From Rotaria sp. Silwood1 (taxonomy: Eukaryota; Rotifera; Eurotatoria; Philodinida; Philodinidae): 64,000 bases of DNA. The first letter of the stretch is position 1; every line of letters starts with the position of its first letter. The stretch is taken from the NCBI GenBank assembly GCA_905250075.1, contig CAJNOP010000036.1, positions 331,669 through 395,668 on the forward strand, given 5' to 3'. The notes under the pieces were generated by a model. It was not told where the DNA came from. It saw only the letters and a program-made list of their open reading frames with translations, and ran no database searches. Of the stretch, positions 10,158 to 25,280 are shown in pieces. Position numbers and translations under genes: made by a program.

Positions 10158-13100
10158 AAATCAAAAAAAATAAATTCATTTATATAAATATTACATAAAG
10201 ACTCCCCGTCGATTTTCATTCGTTTTCTATAATTATAAGGTAAAAGAAAGGCACGTATTGTTCATCGATTTAAGTCTCCAACTGTTATTAAATGTGTTTA
10301 GTTGATTGGAATAGAAGTAGACAACTAATTATGTCTATATATATATATATATATGTATGTATATTCTAATGTATGTTGATGTGTGTCGATTGAATAGGAT
10401 GTAGATTCGTTGTTCTCATTCTAATATTCATATTCATTGTCATTTCTCTTTCCACTCAATGGCGTCGATGACTTTCTGTTTGCCTTGTTAATTAGAACAT
10501 ATTTCAATGTATATCCGTTTTTATTTCGTATCCGGTCGAGTTCTCTTCTATCCGGTCAGCAATGATGATGAATGATCGTATTCATTCAATATTATTAATG
10601 AAATGAATCCTTTCAATTTAATACAAAATGAAAATGGAATTCTCTCTTCATCGACAATTAAAACAATATTATTTATTTAAATAATTATCATTTATTATTC
10701 TATTTAACTTCTTTTTTTTTTTTATTTATAAGATTTTTTTTTCTTTTTTTTTATAAATAAATCCGACAACTTAACAGATTTATAGGGTTTGTTTTTTTAT
10801 TATTTGATGTCCAAAATTTGAGAGAAGATGTATTTCATTTATTTTTGAGATTTAAGGAAAAAAACGTGCTTATGATTTGTTTATTGAAGAAGAAAAATAT
10901 TTCTTTATTTTATTTCTAAGTCCTTTAAATAGTATCTTATGAAGTCTTTATATAAGTTTATTTATTTTATATTGAAATAATTCCATAGATTATCAATTAA
11001 TATAAATAAAGAAAACAAGTATAATGCCTTGGAAACTAATTAATTCTCATCATATTATCATTGATGGTTTACAAAATAAATCTAAAATATCAGTTTTTAG
11101 TTTCATTTATTAGTGTAACAAATGACTATTTGACAATCAAACGTTAGATTTTATCTCGAACGAACAAAGATGCAAGGGTGAAAATTTCAATCCTATAGAA
11201 TTTTATTATTTTTTTATCTTCTCAGCTATTTTAATTATGAAATTGCATCATTAAAAACAAAATGCAAGTCACTATTCATGATATTAGTCTAATATGTGAG
11301 TATATTCTATAAGAACAAGACTTTTTTTTCAACATATGAACGAAATATTAAGACGAGAATTATTCGGTATTAACTGAGAAGAAAAAATCTAAATAATTAA
11401 TTCAAAATAGATTCAGACATTTTGTCAATGTTTATTTTAGAAATAAATAAATAGATTGACTTCAAATTTTCGATTGGTCTAGAGCAGTATTTTAATCTTG
11501 AGAATAACAGAAAAATTAACAAGGACCAATATTATATTCATATGAAAGTTTATTTCATAAATTAAATTATTTCTTTTTATAATTCTAGATCTATCAAGTC
11601 GATTTCGTATGTTCATATCTTTTGTTTTTTTTCTCTTCAATTAGTCCTTCGTTGTTGTTGTCTGATGTCCGCTTGGATTTATTCATATAAATTTTGTGTT
11701 ATATAAAGGTCTATATGTTATTTGTTTCTCAAGACTGAGATGTTGTTCGATTGGTGGATATATAAATATATACAAAATCGCAAAAATTGTCGTTTAACCT
11801 TTTCCATAAGAGGATTGAAAACGATCAAAAAAAAAATGTTCGATTGAATTATTTTATTTTCAAATTGTAGAAATATGTGCATATGTTGACTGTATGTTTT
11901 CTTCTATAGATAAAAAGGACAGAGATTTTTACTGTGAATTATCATTATTTTTGTCTTTTTATTATTCATGATTGAAAAAGAGTAAAAACTTCGTTTGCTT
12001 ATTAAAATGATGATCTTATTCATATTTAACTTTTTTTTGTTTTTGTTTAATACAAAGTCTTTGTTAAATCTTTTTCTTTACACACCTGACAAGTTACTTT
12101 TTTTATGCTTTTTCAATGAGAAAGACAAACAGAAAATAAGCGATAAATTATGATCATTTTACTATAGTTGTTGGAGATTTCATGTGTGCCCACAGTTACA
12201 TTTATTTTGTTTTGAAGTTACCCATGATTCTTCATAGAGATATAATATTCCAACAAGAGACTAGAGATTTTCAAAGAGAAGAGAAATAGTCCACAACAGG
12301 AAATCTTAATGTAGTATCAGACGCAAAACTGACAAGTAAGTCGGATAGAAGCACACAACAACAGCAAAGGATTAAATTATAATTGATTGAATTGTAGGAT
12401 GACTATTCTACATAGGATTGTGTTCTGATGCAATGGAATTATCTCTTTCAGTTAGAATTCATTGCCTGATTATCAAAGAAAAAAAAAAGAGACTCTTTTC
12501 GAAAAACTATATATTTAACTTAAATTCAGCTAATATAAAAGAATATGAGATCGTATCGAATTATCTAGTTGATTTGCTTATTATAAACTGAAGTATATAA
12601 GACAAATATTGATCAATATATAATAATCGTCAAAGAGAAAATAGAATTGCAAGAGACTAACTAAAATCGCCCTGTGAGAGCTTTTGAGCTTCTATTCGCA
12701 GCGATGTGGATACCATAGACATGCGATATGTTCAGCATATTTTTTTTAAATGTGCCAGTAAAGTTAACAGCTAATTCAAGTTTATCGGTGAACATTCTTC
12801 AACAGACTTGTACCAAAAAAATATGTTGGTAATGCTACATAGTACACTGAATAGATTTTCGGAGGCATAACTTTCAAGAAATTTTCATTGCAAAAAATTC
12901 CTTGGAAATTCAAAAAAAAACACATTCCAAACTCTGTTTGTAGTAGAAATGCAAGAATTTAGTCAAATATCAGTTTCGAGAACGATTTCAATTGAGAAAT
13001 CATTTGTATTAGATAAACCTCGATGACGTCTATCGGTTATGAGCTTATACATCGGCAGAATGCAAGTCTAGAAAGTCAAAGACTTGTGAGATTGGAGATT

Positions 13101-14116
13101 TCAAAACATGTCATCAATGAATATTCGGTTCGACATTTGTACCAGGTAAAAACCGATGAGATCTATTGATTGTCACTAAAGTCGACCTGGTTCATCGGCA
13201 GGATGGACGTTTAGGTGATTGAAGATTGTCGGAACCAAGGTTTTAGACTCATATCGTGATCAAGCATTTCTGCAATCATTTGTGCTAAGTATGATTGTGT
13301 GATGTGGGTGTGAATGCGGTTTTTCTTTTCGCTCTCTCATCGACATCTACTCAGACAACCGCATCTACTCATAGCTACAAACACATTTACATATACTCAT
13401 CTATACTTCACATTCACAGCGGTACCCATTCACTGGCAAATGTTTTCCCGAACAACACAAATCTACTGCTAACTTTATCAGTTTTTTTGATATATAAATA
13501 ACTGTTGAAGACACAAGAATTGTGCTCACACAATTAAGCCGAACGTGGTGAATATATTGTGACGACACGTATTAAATTTTGTCTTTTTTTATCCGTTAAC
13601 TTACTCTCTATGATGTAAAACAGCCATTATCAACATTTTTTTCTATCCTTTGTCCTTCTACATTTCTATGTTTCTTCAACCTAAGATATTATTTGCCTAC
13701 ACATTAACGATGATGGTGCTCTTACTTTCTCTCATTGTATTTATCTTCTTGCTATCTTATTCTCATCATTCTATTTACTAGTGCTTAATTTCTTCTTATC
13801 TTGCATTGTCAACCTTGTTTTATAAGGACAATAAAAGTCCACGTTAAACAGAGCAAATATAAGTTAGAAAGAATAAGCATAGAATAAATGATATTGTTAC
13901 ACTTTCCTCTTACATTTGTTGTTGCTAACCATATTATCATTTGAAACTAATGAGACTTTATCTTTGAGTGTCAACGGAGAAAAAGGTCCACATTTGAGGT
14001 GGTAGAAAAAGAATCAGGTATCGAATTTATAAATAGAAAAAGTGATCTCCGTTTAAACAGCAACCCACTATTCATCATACTGAATTATCGATTTAACAGC
14101 AAAAGTTTGCTTTAAA
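10158..14116. other. Intergenic DNA between the bHLH gene and the first ART gene
   Basis: About 4 kb with no supported gene. There is an AT dinucleotide run at about 10335-10353. A diverged direct repeat of about 110-130 bases lies at 13020-13225, where gatgacgtctatcgg...catcggcagaatg is partly repeated as gatctattgatt...catcggcaggatgg. The 68-codon frame at 13295-13501 is Ser/Thr/His-rich and has no family resemblance. The last 250 bases upstream of 14117 presumably hold the promoter of the ART gene; no motif is distinct enough to call. Confidence 0.45.
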
Positions 14117-16346
14117 ATGAGTCGTCAACGCATGACTGAAAATTACATAGTCATCTGGGCTGATGGAAATATCGACATGGCAGATGAAGATTGCCAAAAC
14201 ACACTTGCACAATTGCGCACTATTGTTAATGAAGTCAACCCATGCACCACGGTCGAACAATGCGTTGAGAAGCTTCAAGAAAACAATGAGAAAATATCCT
14301 TCGTCATTTCCTCTGGCGCACTTGGACAACATCTTGTACCATACATTCATGGCATGCCGAAACTTGATGCCATATACATCTTTTGTGGCAATAAACAACG
14401 GCATGAAGTATGGGTCAAAAATTGGGCAAAAGTCAAAGGTGTTCATACGTCAATCAATCCCATATGTGAAGCGTTAGCAGTGGCTGTCAAGCAATGCAAT
14501 CAAGACCAAATAACTGTCAGTATTATTGGTGTCAATGAAGGACGTTCTAGCGAAAATCTCAATCAGCTAGAACCATCCTTCATGTATAGTCAAATATTCA
14601 AGGGAATACTCCTTGATATGAAACACGGCCTAGAAGCCATCAAAGCTTTGGTGACTTTTTGCCAACAAAAATACCAAGCCAATCCTCAAGAACTTAAACT
14701 TATTCAAGAATTTCAACTAACCTATCAATCATTATTGGCTATTTGGTGGTATACACGCCAATGTTTCACATTCAAGATGCTCAATCGAGCATTACAAACA
14801 CTTGACGGCGACATTATCATTAGGATGGGTTTTTATCTTTGTAATGTACACCGACAAATTGAAGATTTACATAGCAAGCAGATCAATCAATATCATGGTA
14901 AGACTTTTACAGTGTTTTTGGGGCAGGGATTACCAAAACCAGACTTTGAAAAAATTGTAAAAAACAAAGGTGGACTTATATCATTCAATAATTTGTTGTT
15001 CACCAGTAAAAACCGAATTATCTTCCTCGGATTTGCCGAAGATGCCTTAGGAATAACTGAGATGGTCGATCTTATTTTTCAAATGACCATCGATCCTACG
15101 GTCTCATCAACTCCATTTGCTTCCATCCGAGAACTGAGTGATTTAGGACAAGAAGAGGAAATCCTCTTCTCCATGCACACAGTTTTTCGGATTGGTGAAG
15201 TTCGAAAAATTGATAAGAAAAAAATCACTTTATGAAGTGGACCTCAAACTTACGTCAGATGACGACCAACAACTACGTCAATTAACTGACTGTATACGAA
15301 GAGAGGTCAGTGGCAGACGATGGCATCGAATGGGTAAATTGCTCCTCAAAATAGGCCAGTTGGAGAAGGCCGAAGAATTGTATACCGCACTACTAGAACA
15401 GGCATCGAACGATAGTGATAAAGCACTTATCTATCACCACCTCGGATTTGTGAAAGAAAAGCGAGGAGAATACAAAGAAGCAGTTTCATCTTATAAGAAA
15501 TATCTCAAAATTAAACGAAAAACTCTCTTGGAAGGCCATCCTTCACTAGCTATTTCCTGCGATAACTTTGGTCTAGTGTATAATAATATGAGTGACTACT
15601 GGAAAGCACTTGAATTTTACGAAAAATCAAATCAAATATTCGAGAAGATTCTACCACCGAACCATCGCGATTTTGCTATTTCCTACAATAACATCGGCAA
15701 ATGGTATAACAACATGGATGACTACTCAAAAGTGCTTGAGTTTTTTGAAAAAGATCTCGAAATCAAAAGAAAAGCTCTGCTCCCGAATCATCCTGATTTG
15801 GCTACTACGTACCACTGGTTGGGAAGAGATTATCGCGGCATGAAAGATTACGCAAAGACTCTAGATTATTTTGAAAAGTGTCTCTCAATACGTCAAATAG
15901 CCTTACCTGAAATACATCTCAATCAGGCTCTTACATACAGAAATATCGGTGATGTTCATCGATTAATGGGTAATTATGAAAGAGCACTTTCATTTCATCG
16001 AAAAGCATTAAATTTTCAAGAAAATGTTCAATGCAATCCTCTACAATGTGCAACGACATATATACATTTAGGTGAAACTTACCGAAAAATGAAAGATTAT
16101 TCAACAGTATTGACGTATTTTCAAAAAGGTTTAGAAATACGTGAAAACAAACTACCAAAATATCATCCTGATTTAGCAGTAATTTATCATAATTTTGCAA
16201 AATTATATTTAGCTTCACGACAATATAGTATGGCAATGAAATATGTTCAACAAGCGATAGAAATTGCCCAAGAGAAATTGCCTTCAAATCATTCTCATCT
16301 TTGGAACTATAAAATAACATTTGACAAAGTTCGAAAGAAATTGTAA
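14117..16346 (+). CDS. ART-domain protein with TPR repeats, interrupted by a frameshift
   Basis: Two overlapping open frames (14117-15235 and 15192-16346) form one gene of about 740 residues. The N-terminal 1-140 is an alpha/beta domain (IVIWADGNID at 11-20). Residues about 205-365 are an ADP-ribosyltransferase fold with WWYTRQCF (210-217), FLGQGLPKPDFEK (267-279), ISFNNLLFTS (288-297) and QEEEILFSMHTVFRIG (345-360). After the shift come about seven or eight kinesin-light-chain-like TPRs with 42-residue period (PPNHRDFAISYNNIGKWYNN, LLPNHPDLATTYHWLG and so on), which should bind a protein partner. The family normally has YRGQ and STS; here Arg is Leu268 and STS is FTS, while the Glu motif is kept, so catalysis is doubtful. 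The frame changes at an A7 run near 15219-15227; removing one A would restore continuity into KSLYEVDLKLTSDD. This may be sequencing error, a true pseudogene or programmed +1 shifting. There are no introns. ART-TPR proteins of this form are common in bdelloids. Confidence 0.85.
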
Positions 16347-19300
16347 TTTTTTTCCCGTTCTTGCTCAATAAATTGATTTTGATTGCTACTCACTTGTCTT
16401 TCTAGGTATTCTCAGCTCATTCGGGTACGCACGCTAGCAACCAAGAATACCTTCTTTAAGCCTGAAATGGATACACGCAGAATGGACCATGAACGATTTG
16501 GTAGAGCATGAACGCAGGTATGACGTACATAACAAGGACAGGGACCTACGAACATGATAAGCTTCCAGAGTACTACACTACTTTCGGCATAACATGCACA
16601 AGGAATCTATCTCAGTCAGATTACGAAGTGACCAGACGAGCTGTGAAAAAAAAAGATAAACCTTCTTACAAAAAGTAGTTTTATTTTACTGTAAATATAA
16701 CAAGCCATGTAAGGTATAGAAAAGAAGTTCGCCGCAGTTTTGTAATCGATATTTCAGCAGCCACTTAAGTGATTGCAACAAGTTAGTAGTCATTTTAAAG
16801 AGTATTTCATATTCTTTCTATATACTTACTCAATTTTTTTTTCTGACTTATGGATAGTTCAGTAAGAACAAATCCCTGAATAAACCAAAAAAGGACATTT
16901 GCAAAGGATTTTTCAAGCATTCCATTTTCGTATTTTGATTAAAATTACTTCTATACGGGCTATCAGAAAATCTTTTTATACACCAGTTTATAGAGCGAAG
17001 CTTTCTATATAAAATGAACAATTTGTTACTTTTGTTAAGTACCGCTATAAAGGATCGAAATTTACTGCATTTTAAATCATAAAATACAAATGACTGGAAA
17101 AAGCCTACTTTACTGAGCGCAGATTTTTTTCTGATTTATTCAAATATTTACTCACAGCTGATCAGCCTTAAATCAGAGAATAATTCTGAAGATACCTTTA
17201 GGAGGAGCATCAAATTTTGACTTTGTCTGACTGCTTTTCATTCTCTTCGACGGCATCTAGATGTCTCAAAAACGAGCGAACATATGTACTAAGATCGGTT
17301 AATTGAATGTTTTGTACAAACATTGTTTTTAGTCTTTTCAAAAAATTTGCTCTTAATAAACCAGCCATAAGTTTAAAAAAAAACTTCTGAACATATATTT
17401 CGAAAGAGCATGAAATACTCTTGAAAATGTTTATTTACTTGTACGATGACTTACGCGGCTGCTGAAATATATCGATTACAAAAGTGCCGCGAACTTTTTT
17501 CCTCCCCTAAGAATATATCAGATAATAAAAAAAATGATAACTTGTTTGCTTTTTATTGATTTTTATTTTGATTAATAATTAAAGTAATAATAAATTATAT
17601 TTAAATTAATAATTGATAATCATTGTCATGAATAAAGGTCTTTGAAATAAATTCAAAATTTATTTTTGTCTTTCATTCTTTAGGGCACCTTTTTTCAATT
17701 AGAATTCAATCGTCAGATTGTCATTTTATTCAGATTAATATCATAAATTGTTCATTCTTATTTATATTCCAAGATTACAAAACAACCACGAAATATTTCT
17801 ATTAAGTAAAATGACGATATAACTCTTTATGATTATAGTTACGATTTATTTTCTTGTTTATATTTAAAAAAGTGACAATAAATAAGATAGATATTGATTA
17901 AGAAAAAAATGAATTAACGATACTTGAATAATGAAATCAAATTTCAGTTAGAATATTCTCGATAATTAGTTTAATGAATCATCTCAAAAAATGATTCTTT
18001 CACATACATAAACAATAAACTCATTGCAATTATATTTAGTGTATCAAGATAAATAAATAAACAATGTACACATCATCTGACAACAGAAAAAATGCATCGG
18101 ATCAAACATTTCTGTATGTCTACACATTTACCAGCAATATTTCACTTTTTTTTCTTAAAAACCTGAAGATTCAGCTACATGAACTAATTTTGAATTTGTT
18201 CTATCAGTTCTATTTACCTTAGAAAATTTTTCGAGTGACATATATAGATTGAACTTCGTTTTATGGTTTTTAACCATTTTCAACTGATTAATACTTTAAT
18301 TTAAAAAAGTAGAGTCACGATTGATTATTCTAAGAAGGATATTCAATTAAAATCAATATTAATAAATGAAATAAAATCGTTAAAATAAATCATGTCGACC
18401 AAAGAATAAATTTTCCTCTTGGTTACATATCGTTTCCTTCTCTCTATATCATTATTAAATTATCAAATCGATCAATAATCAATATTGAATATCGACAAAC
18501 TCTTTGAGATTTATTTCAGAAATTAATTCGAAGGGTGTGGGTGTGCATATAAAAAAAACTCTTTTATTTCGATCATCTTCAAAACGAATTCAATTTTCAT
18601 TCGCTCAATATTTAATATACACAAGCAAATACATATTTATACTATTGATTATATTTGTATTTAGTCTATTCATAACCAAGACCATACTGACACTTACAAT
18701 TCATTAAAACATTATGATCACTATTTCATAAATAAAACATTTTAATCATACTCTCTTTTAGATCTACACAAACTAAACATAAATAGTTATTCATTATTTG
18801 ACATACGTTGAATATTTTTCTATGATATATTTGATCGATTATTTCGAATGGTCTCTCACATATTGTCTAGAATTATTCTCTATGTATTATATAGAGAAAT
18901 AATATTCCTAAACAATATTTTCATATCAGTTTGACAGTCTTTATTATAATTGATCTATTTAATATTAAGAATTTATGTTGGACAATTATTTCATTATAAT
19001 ATATATATATAGAATAGTTATAGACAATATATAAGAGATTAAATGTGTTGATTTAGTTCGTTTTGAATCGTGTTATGATAAACTCTGCTTTGAATAATAT
19101 TGTAAAAACAGTCAATTATCAATCTCTATATTTAATGATTAAATATGAATTGATTAGAAATAATATTAATGAATAATAAATAATATTTTTTATGAATAGA
19201 TTACTTCAATTAAAAAAAAAAGATAAGATTTTATTAACATTATATTTGAATAATTAGTTAGATTGACTATGATGAACAAGATAATAATCGATATTAACTG

Positions 19301-19830
19301 AAAATAAGAATATCGTTCTTAGTTAATATAATATTAAGAAAAAACGAATATATAGTTAAAGTAAATAACGACTCAAGATGTGTATCGTGGAAAAAAAACA
19401 AAAAAAAAAGAAATATTCTCGTCAATATGAAAAAAAGAAGAAAAAAACATTTGTTTTTGACAATGAGCTAAACAATCAAATATTGAAATAATGATTGGCT
19501 TTGAAAAAGAGAAAGAAACAAATATTTCTTTTTTATTATTTTTACTTGATTAACTTCCAAGTTTTTTTTTAGCAATCAAAGTAATAAGGAAGCTAATTGA
19601 CTCATATCAAGAAATAGTTCAGAAACAAAATACAATTAAAATAATAAAAGATGAATTTCATTGTTAATTGTATGTCGATTTGTTACTCTGTTCAAATGAA
19701 TTTGATAAATGAACTTTTACAAATCTAAATGCTATTCTATCAAGTAAAATAATATTAAAAAAATCTTATTGATTTTTTTTTTTCGTTTTTTCGTTCGTTT
19801 TTTTCGTTAGTTCTATTATAAATAGATGTA
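16347..19830. other. Intergenic DNA between the ART-TPR gene and the DYRK gene
   Basis: About 3.5 kb. An inverted-repeat element sits at about 16718-17507. The rest is very AT-rich. A lone ggtgtgggtgtg at about 18535-18547 is the only telomere-like stretch of note in the left half. Open frames are short and without domains. Confidence 0.5.
16718..17507. repeat. ~790-bp element with ~100-bp inverted ends
   Basis: The left arm (from about 16718) reads aaagaagttcgccgcag, ttttgtaatcgat, tttcagcagcc, cttaagtgat and then agagtatttcat. The right arm, reverse-complemented from 17507, reads aaaaaagttcgcggcac, ttttgtaatcgat, tttcagcagcc, gtaagtcat and agagtatttcat. The arms are about 100 bases long with indels. 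The interior has no coding potential. It looks like a non-autonomous DNA transposon; no target duplication was resolved. Confidence 0.65.
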
Positions 19831-22494
<2,664 letters not shown>

Positions 22495-22975
22495 ATTATT
22501 AATCATTTTGATAAGATCATTAATAAATCTTCTTCTTTCGTTTTTTTCTTTTATTTTCGATTTTTTTTTCTTGTGTACAGAAGATAAATATTATCATCAT
22601 CAAATATAAGATCTATCTTTTGTTATTCATTATTTTCTTTTTAATAAAAAAAACAAAAGAAACGATTATTTATTCAAAGTTTTTTTCTTTTTGTTTTTAA
22701 ATTAAAATTTGAATTTGGTATTTTTAGGTTAATTATGATAAATGATTATTTGATTGAGAATAAAACTTGTTAATTAATATGAAAATATTTGTTTTTATAT
22801 TGACAGTTAATCATATAAAATAGTTCGATCGAACGAGAAATAAATAAATAAATAAATGTTTATTTAATGGATTATCGAGATTAGTATTAATGTAGAACAT
22901 CGTTACTTCAATTTAATTCATTTTTTTCCTCTTCTTTTTTTTATTCTCAATCATCATTTTATAGTGATATGTTAT
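22495..22975. other. Intergenic spacer
   Basis: AT-rich spacer with T-rich runs and an (aaat)n run near 22839-22856. It may contain a 5' untranslated exon of the next gene, since 22975 is preceded by a pyrimidine-rich stretch and an AG at about 22962-22963. Confidence 0.4.
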
Positions 22976-25280
22976 ATGTTAAATAATATAACTATGTCAA
23001 TAATTGAATTAAAACCTTCATTAGGTTATATATGGTATAGAATAGGTTGTTTTTTAATTGAAATCTATTGTCATGTTGATAATCTTGGAATCATTCGTTA
23101 TTTTGATTCATCAGTTGAAGATAAATCAAAAGAAACAATTCTTATTATATGTTTAATATTAATTGCTTTTACAATTGTTTCATCATCAATTTCAACAATA
23201 TTTAATTTTTTCAATGGATTTGGAAATTCAATTGAAGATTATCCATTTTATTTATATAAATATGATTATAATACAATTAAATCTTTACCATTATTATCTT
23301 TATTTGATATTCATATATCAATACTTATTCTATTACCAAAAATTCTTCTTAATAGTCAACTTATTTATGCTAATATAAAAGATCAAAGTAAGTTAATCAT
23401 TAATTATATTTGAAAATTTTTCTTTTTTTTTTTGGTTAAATCGAATAATCAATCATTTCAAATGTTATCTTATTTATATCTATTTACTAAATAATATTTC
23501 AGTTTGATTTTTCATTGTCATCCAATTCTTATTTCGTCACCGATTTATGAAAAGTGATGATAAAAGCGATACATATCTTTGAAGAGTTTAGAGTGATTTG
23601 AGTTCTATAATATAAATATGAATATATAACCATATATATATGATTAATAAATAGATTAAATTTCAAAAGATAATTATTTAAAATAATATATTTAATTCAA
23701 GTTAATTAAATAAAGATTTTACTTGAATTAAGCTAAGAATCATTTTATTGAAATAAAATAAGAAAGAGATTTTCAAGAACATCTTATTTTTGTCATTAAA
23801 CAGATTGTTCTTGTTTGAAATGAAATTTATACGTGTGAATGCATCATTGTTTTACTCGTTTAAGATCAACTGAAAATCAATTTTAATATAATTAATGTAG
23901 AATTATTTCGATCGATTGTTTGATAAAGACAATTTTGTTTTTTTTTCGGAAACTAATATCATGAATATAATATTAACATTTGAAATCAGATTTAAATTAT
24001 AAATAGATTCCTTTTAAAATAGGAAAAGTTCGAATCAATTATCTAAATAAGATAAGCATAATTTAAAATGTGATGATACTATACTAAAAATAAATGTAAA
24101 CCCTTTAAAAACTATTCCAAGCGAAATTTTTAGTTAGTCTGATAATAAAGAGTTTGTTTTTTTTTTATGTAAAATTTAAAAAAAAAAAATATAATAATGT
24201 ATAAATAAAAATGAAAAAATGTTTTTAAGATTTTCTGTTTGAATCATCAATTGATTTTCTAATTGGAAATGGTATGAAACGTGTTAAAAAAGATGGTCAA
24301 TCAATTGTGATTATGGATACAAATTCATCAGCATCATGTCAAATAATAAATTTATTTCTTGTTTTAATTCGATATCATTTTTCTTATTCAAATTCATTTT
24401 ATAAAATAAATAAATATTTAAGTTTAATAATGAGTATTCATTCAATTATTTCAATATTATTAACTATATTTATATATGGAACATTTGAAGTTTTATTTAA
24501 ACTTGAATCAATTATTGTTTATTCTTATTTATTAATATCATCATTAATTATTTCAATATTATTTTTATTATTAACAAATCATGCATTATATCATTTTGGT
24601 ATACGTATTTATTCTCAACAACAATATCAAATATCAAATCAGGTAAATAAGAATAATTTCTTTTTGTTTTTTTCCTCATTTAAATAAAAACAAAAATTTT
24701 TAAAAAGTTAATGCGTTTATCAAATTTGGATGATCAATATTTATTTGAAAGATCAATTCGTCGTTCATTAATATTCTATTTATTATTTGTTATATTAAGT
24801 GTAACATGTCAATTTCCATTTATTATTTTAACATTAAAATTATTTTATTCTGGTTTAATTGATTATTTATTTATTATTTATATTATATTTCTTTTATTAT
24901 ATTTATTTATTTCAATTATGTTATTTTGTTTTCTTTGTCTATTTCCATTATCTTATTGGAAATTTAATTATTTAAGTCAATTAAAACAAGATGATCCATC
25001 AACATCATCAATAATTTTAAATCAGTTTGTTTTTATTTCAAAATAAAAAGTTCATTTTATTTGTTTCTATTTTATTTTATTTTTATTTTTGTTAAGATCA
25101 AATGAAAATATCGATGAAAAATTTTTTACAAATGAAACTCCTCATTTAATTCCAACTCGATCAGTAAGTAGTTGTGGATTAACTGTTATTGAGCATGAAT
25201 ATTCAAATGGAAGAAATTCTCATCCAATATTTGAACAAACACAACGTGTTGCAACTGATGCTCTTCTTGTTATGCATTAA
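22976..25280 (+). CDS. Multipass membrane protein, family not recognised
   Basis: Four exons join in frame to 441 residues: 22976-23387, 24230-24642, 24708-25024 and 25097-25280. Splice junctions are GT-AG; intron 1 is long (842 nt), the other two 65 and 72 nt. I count about seven hydrophobic segments. Exon 1 has one near IWYRIGCFLIEIYCHV, one at ETILIICLILIAFTIVSSS and one near HISILILLPKILL. Exon 2 has two, around LIMSIHSIISILLTIFIYG and VYSYLLISSLIISILFLLL. Exon 3 has two, around FYLLFVILSVTCQFPFIIL and FIIYIIFLLLYLFISIML. The last exon is a soluble tail of about 60 residues. No catalytic or signature motif is visible; a receptor, transporter or XK-like scramblase are all possible. A start at 22976 is chosen as the first in-frame ATG after a good acceptor; 22994 is an alternative. 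Confidence 0.7.

Noticed and set aside
13295..13501. 68-codon Ser/Thr-rich frame
   Set aside because: Low-complexity sequence, no start context, no splice partners, no homologue recognised.
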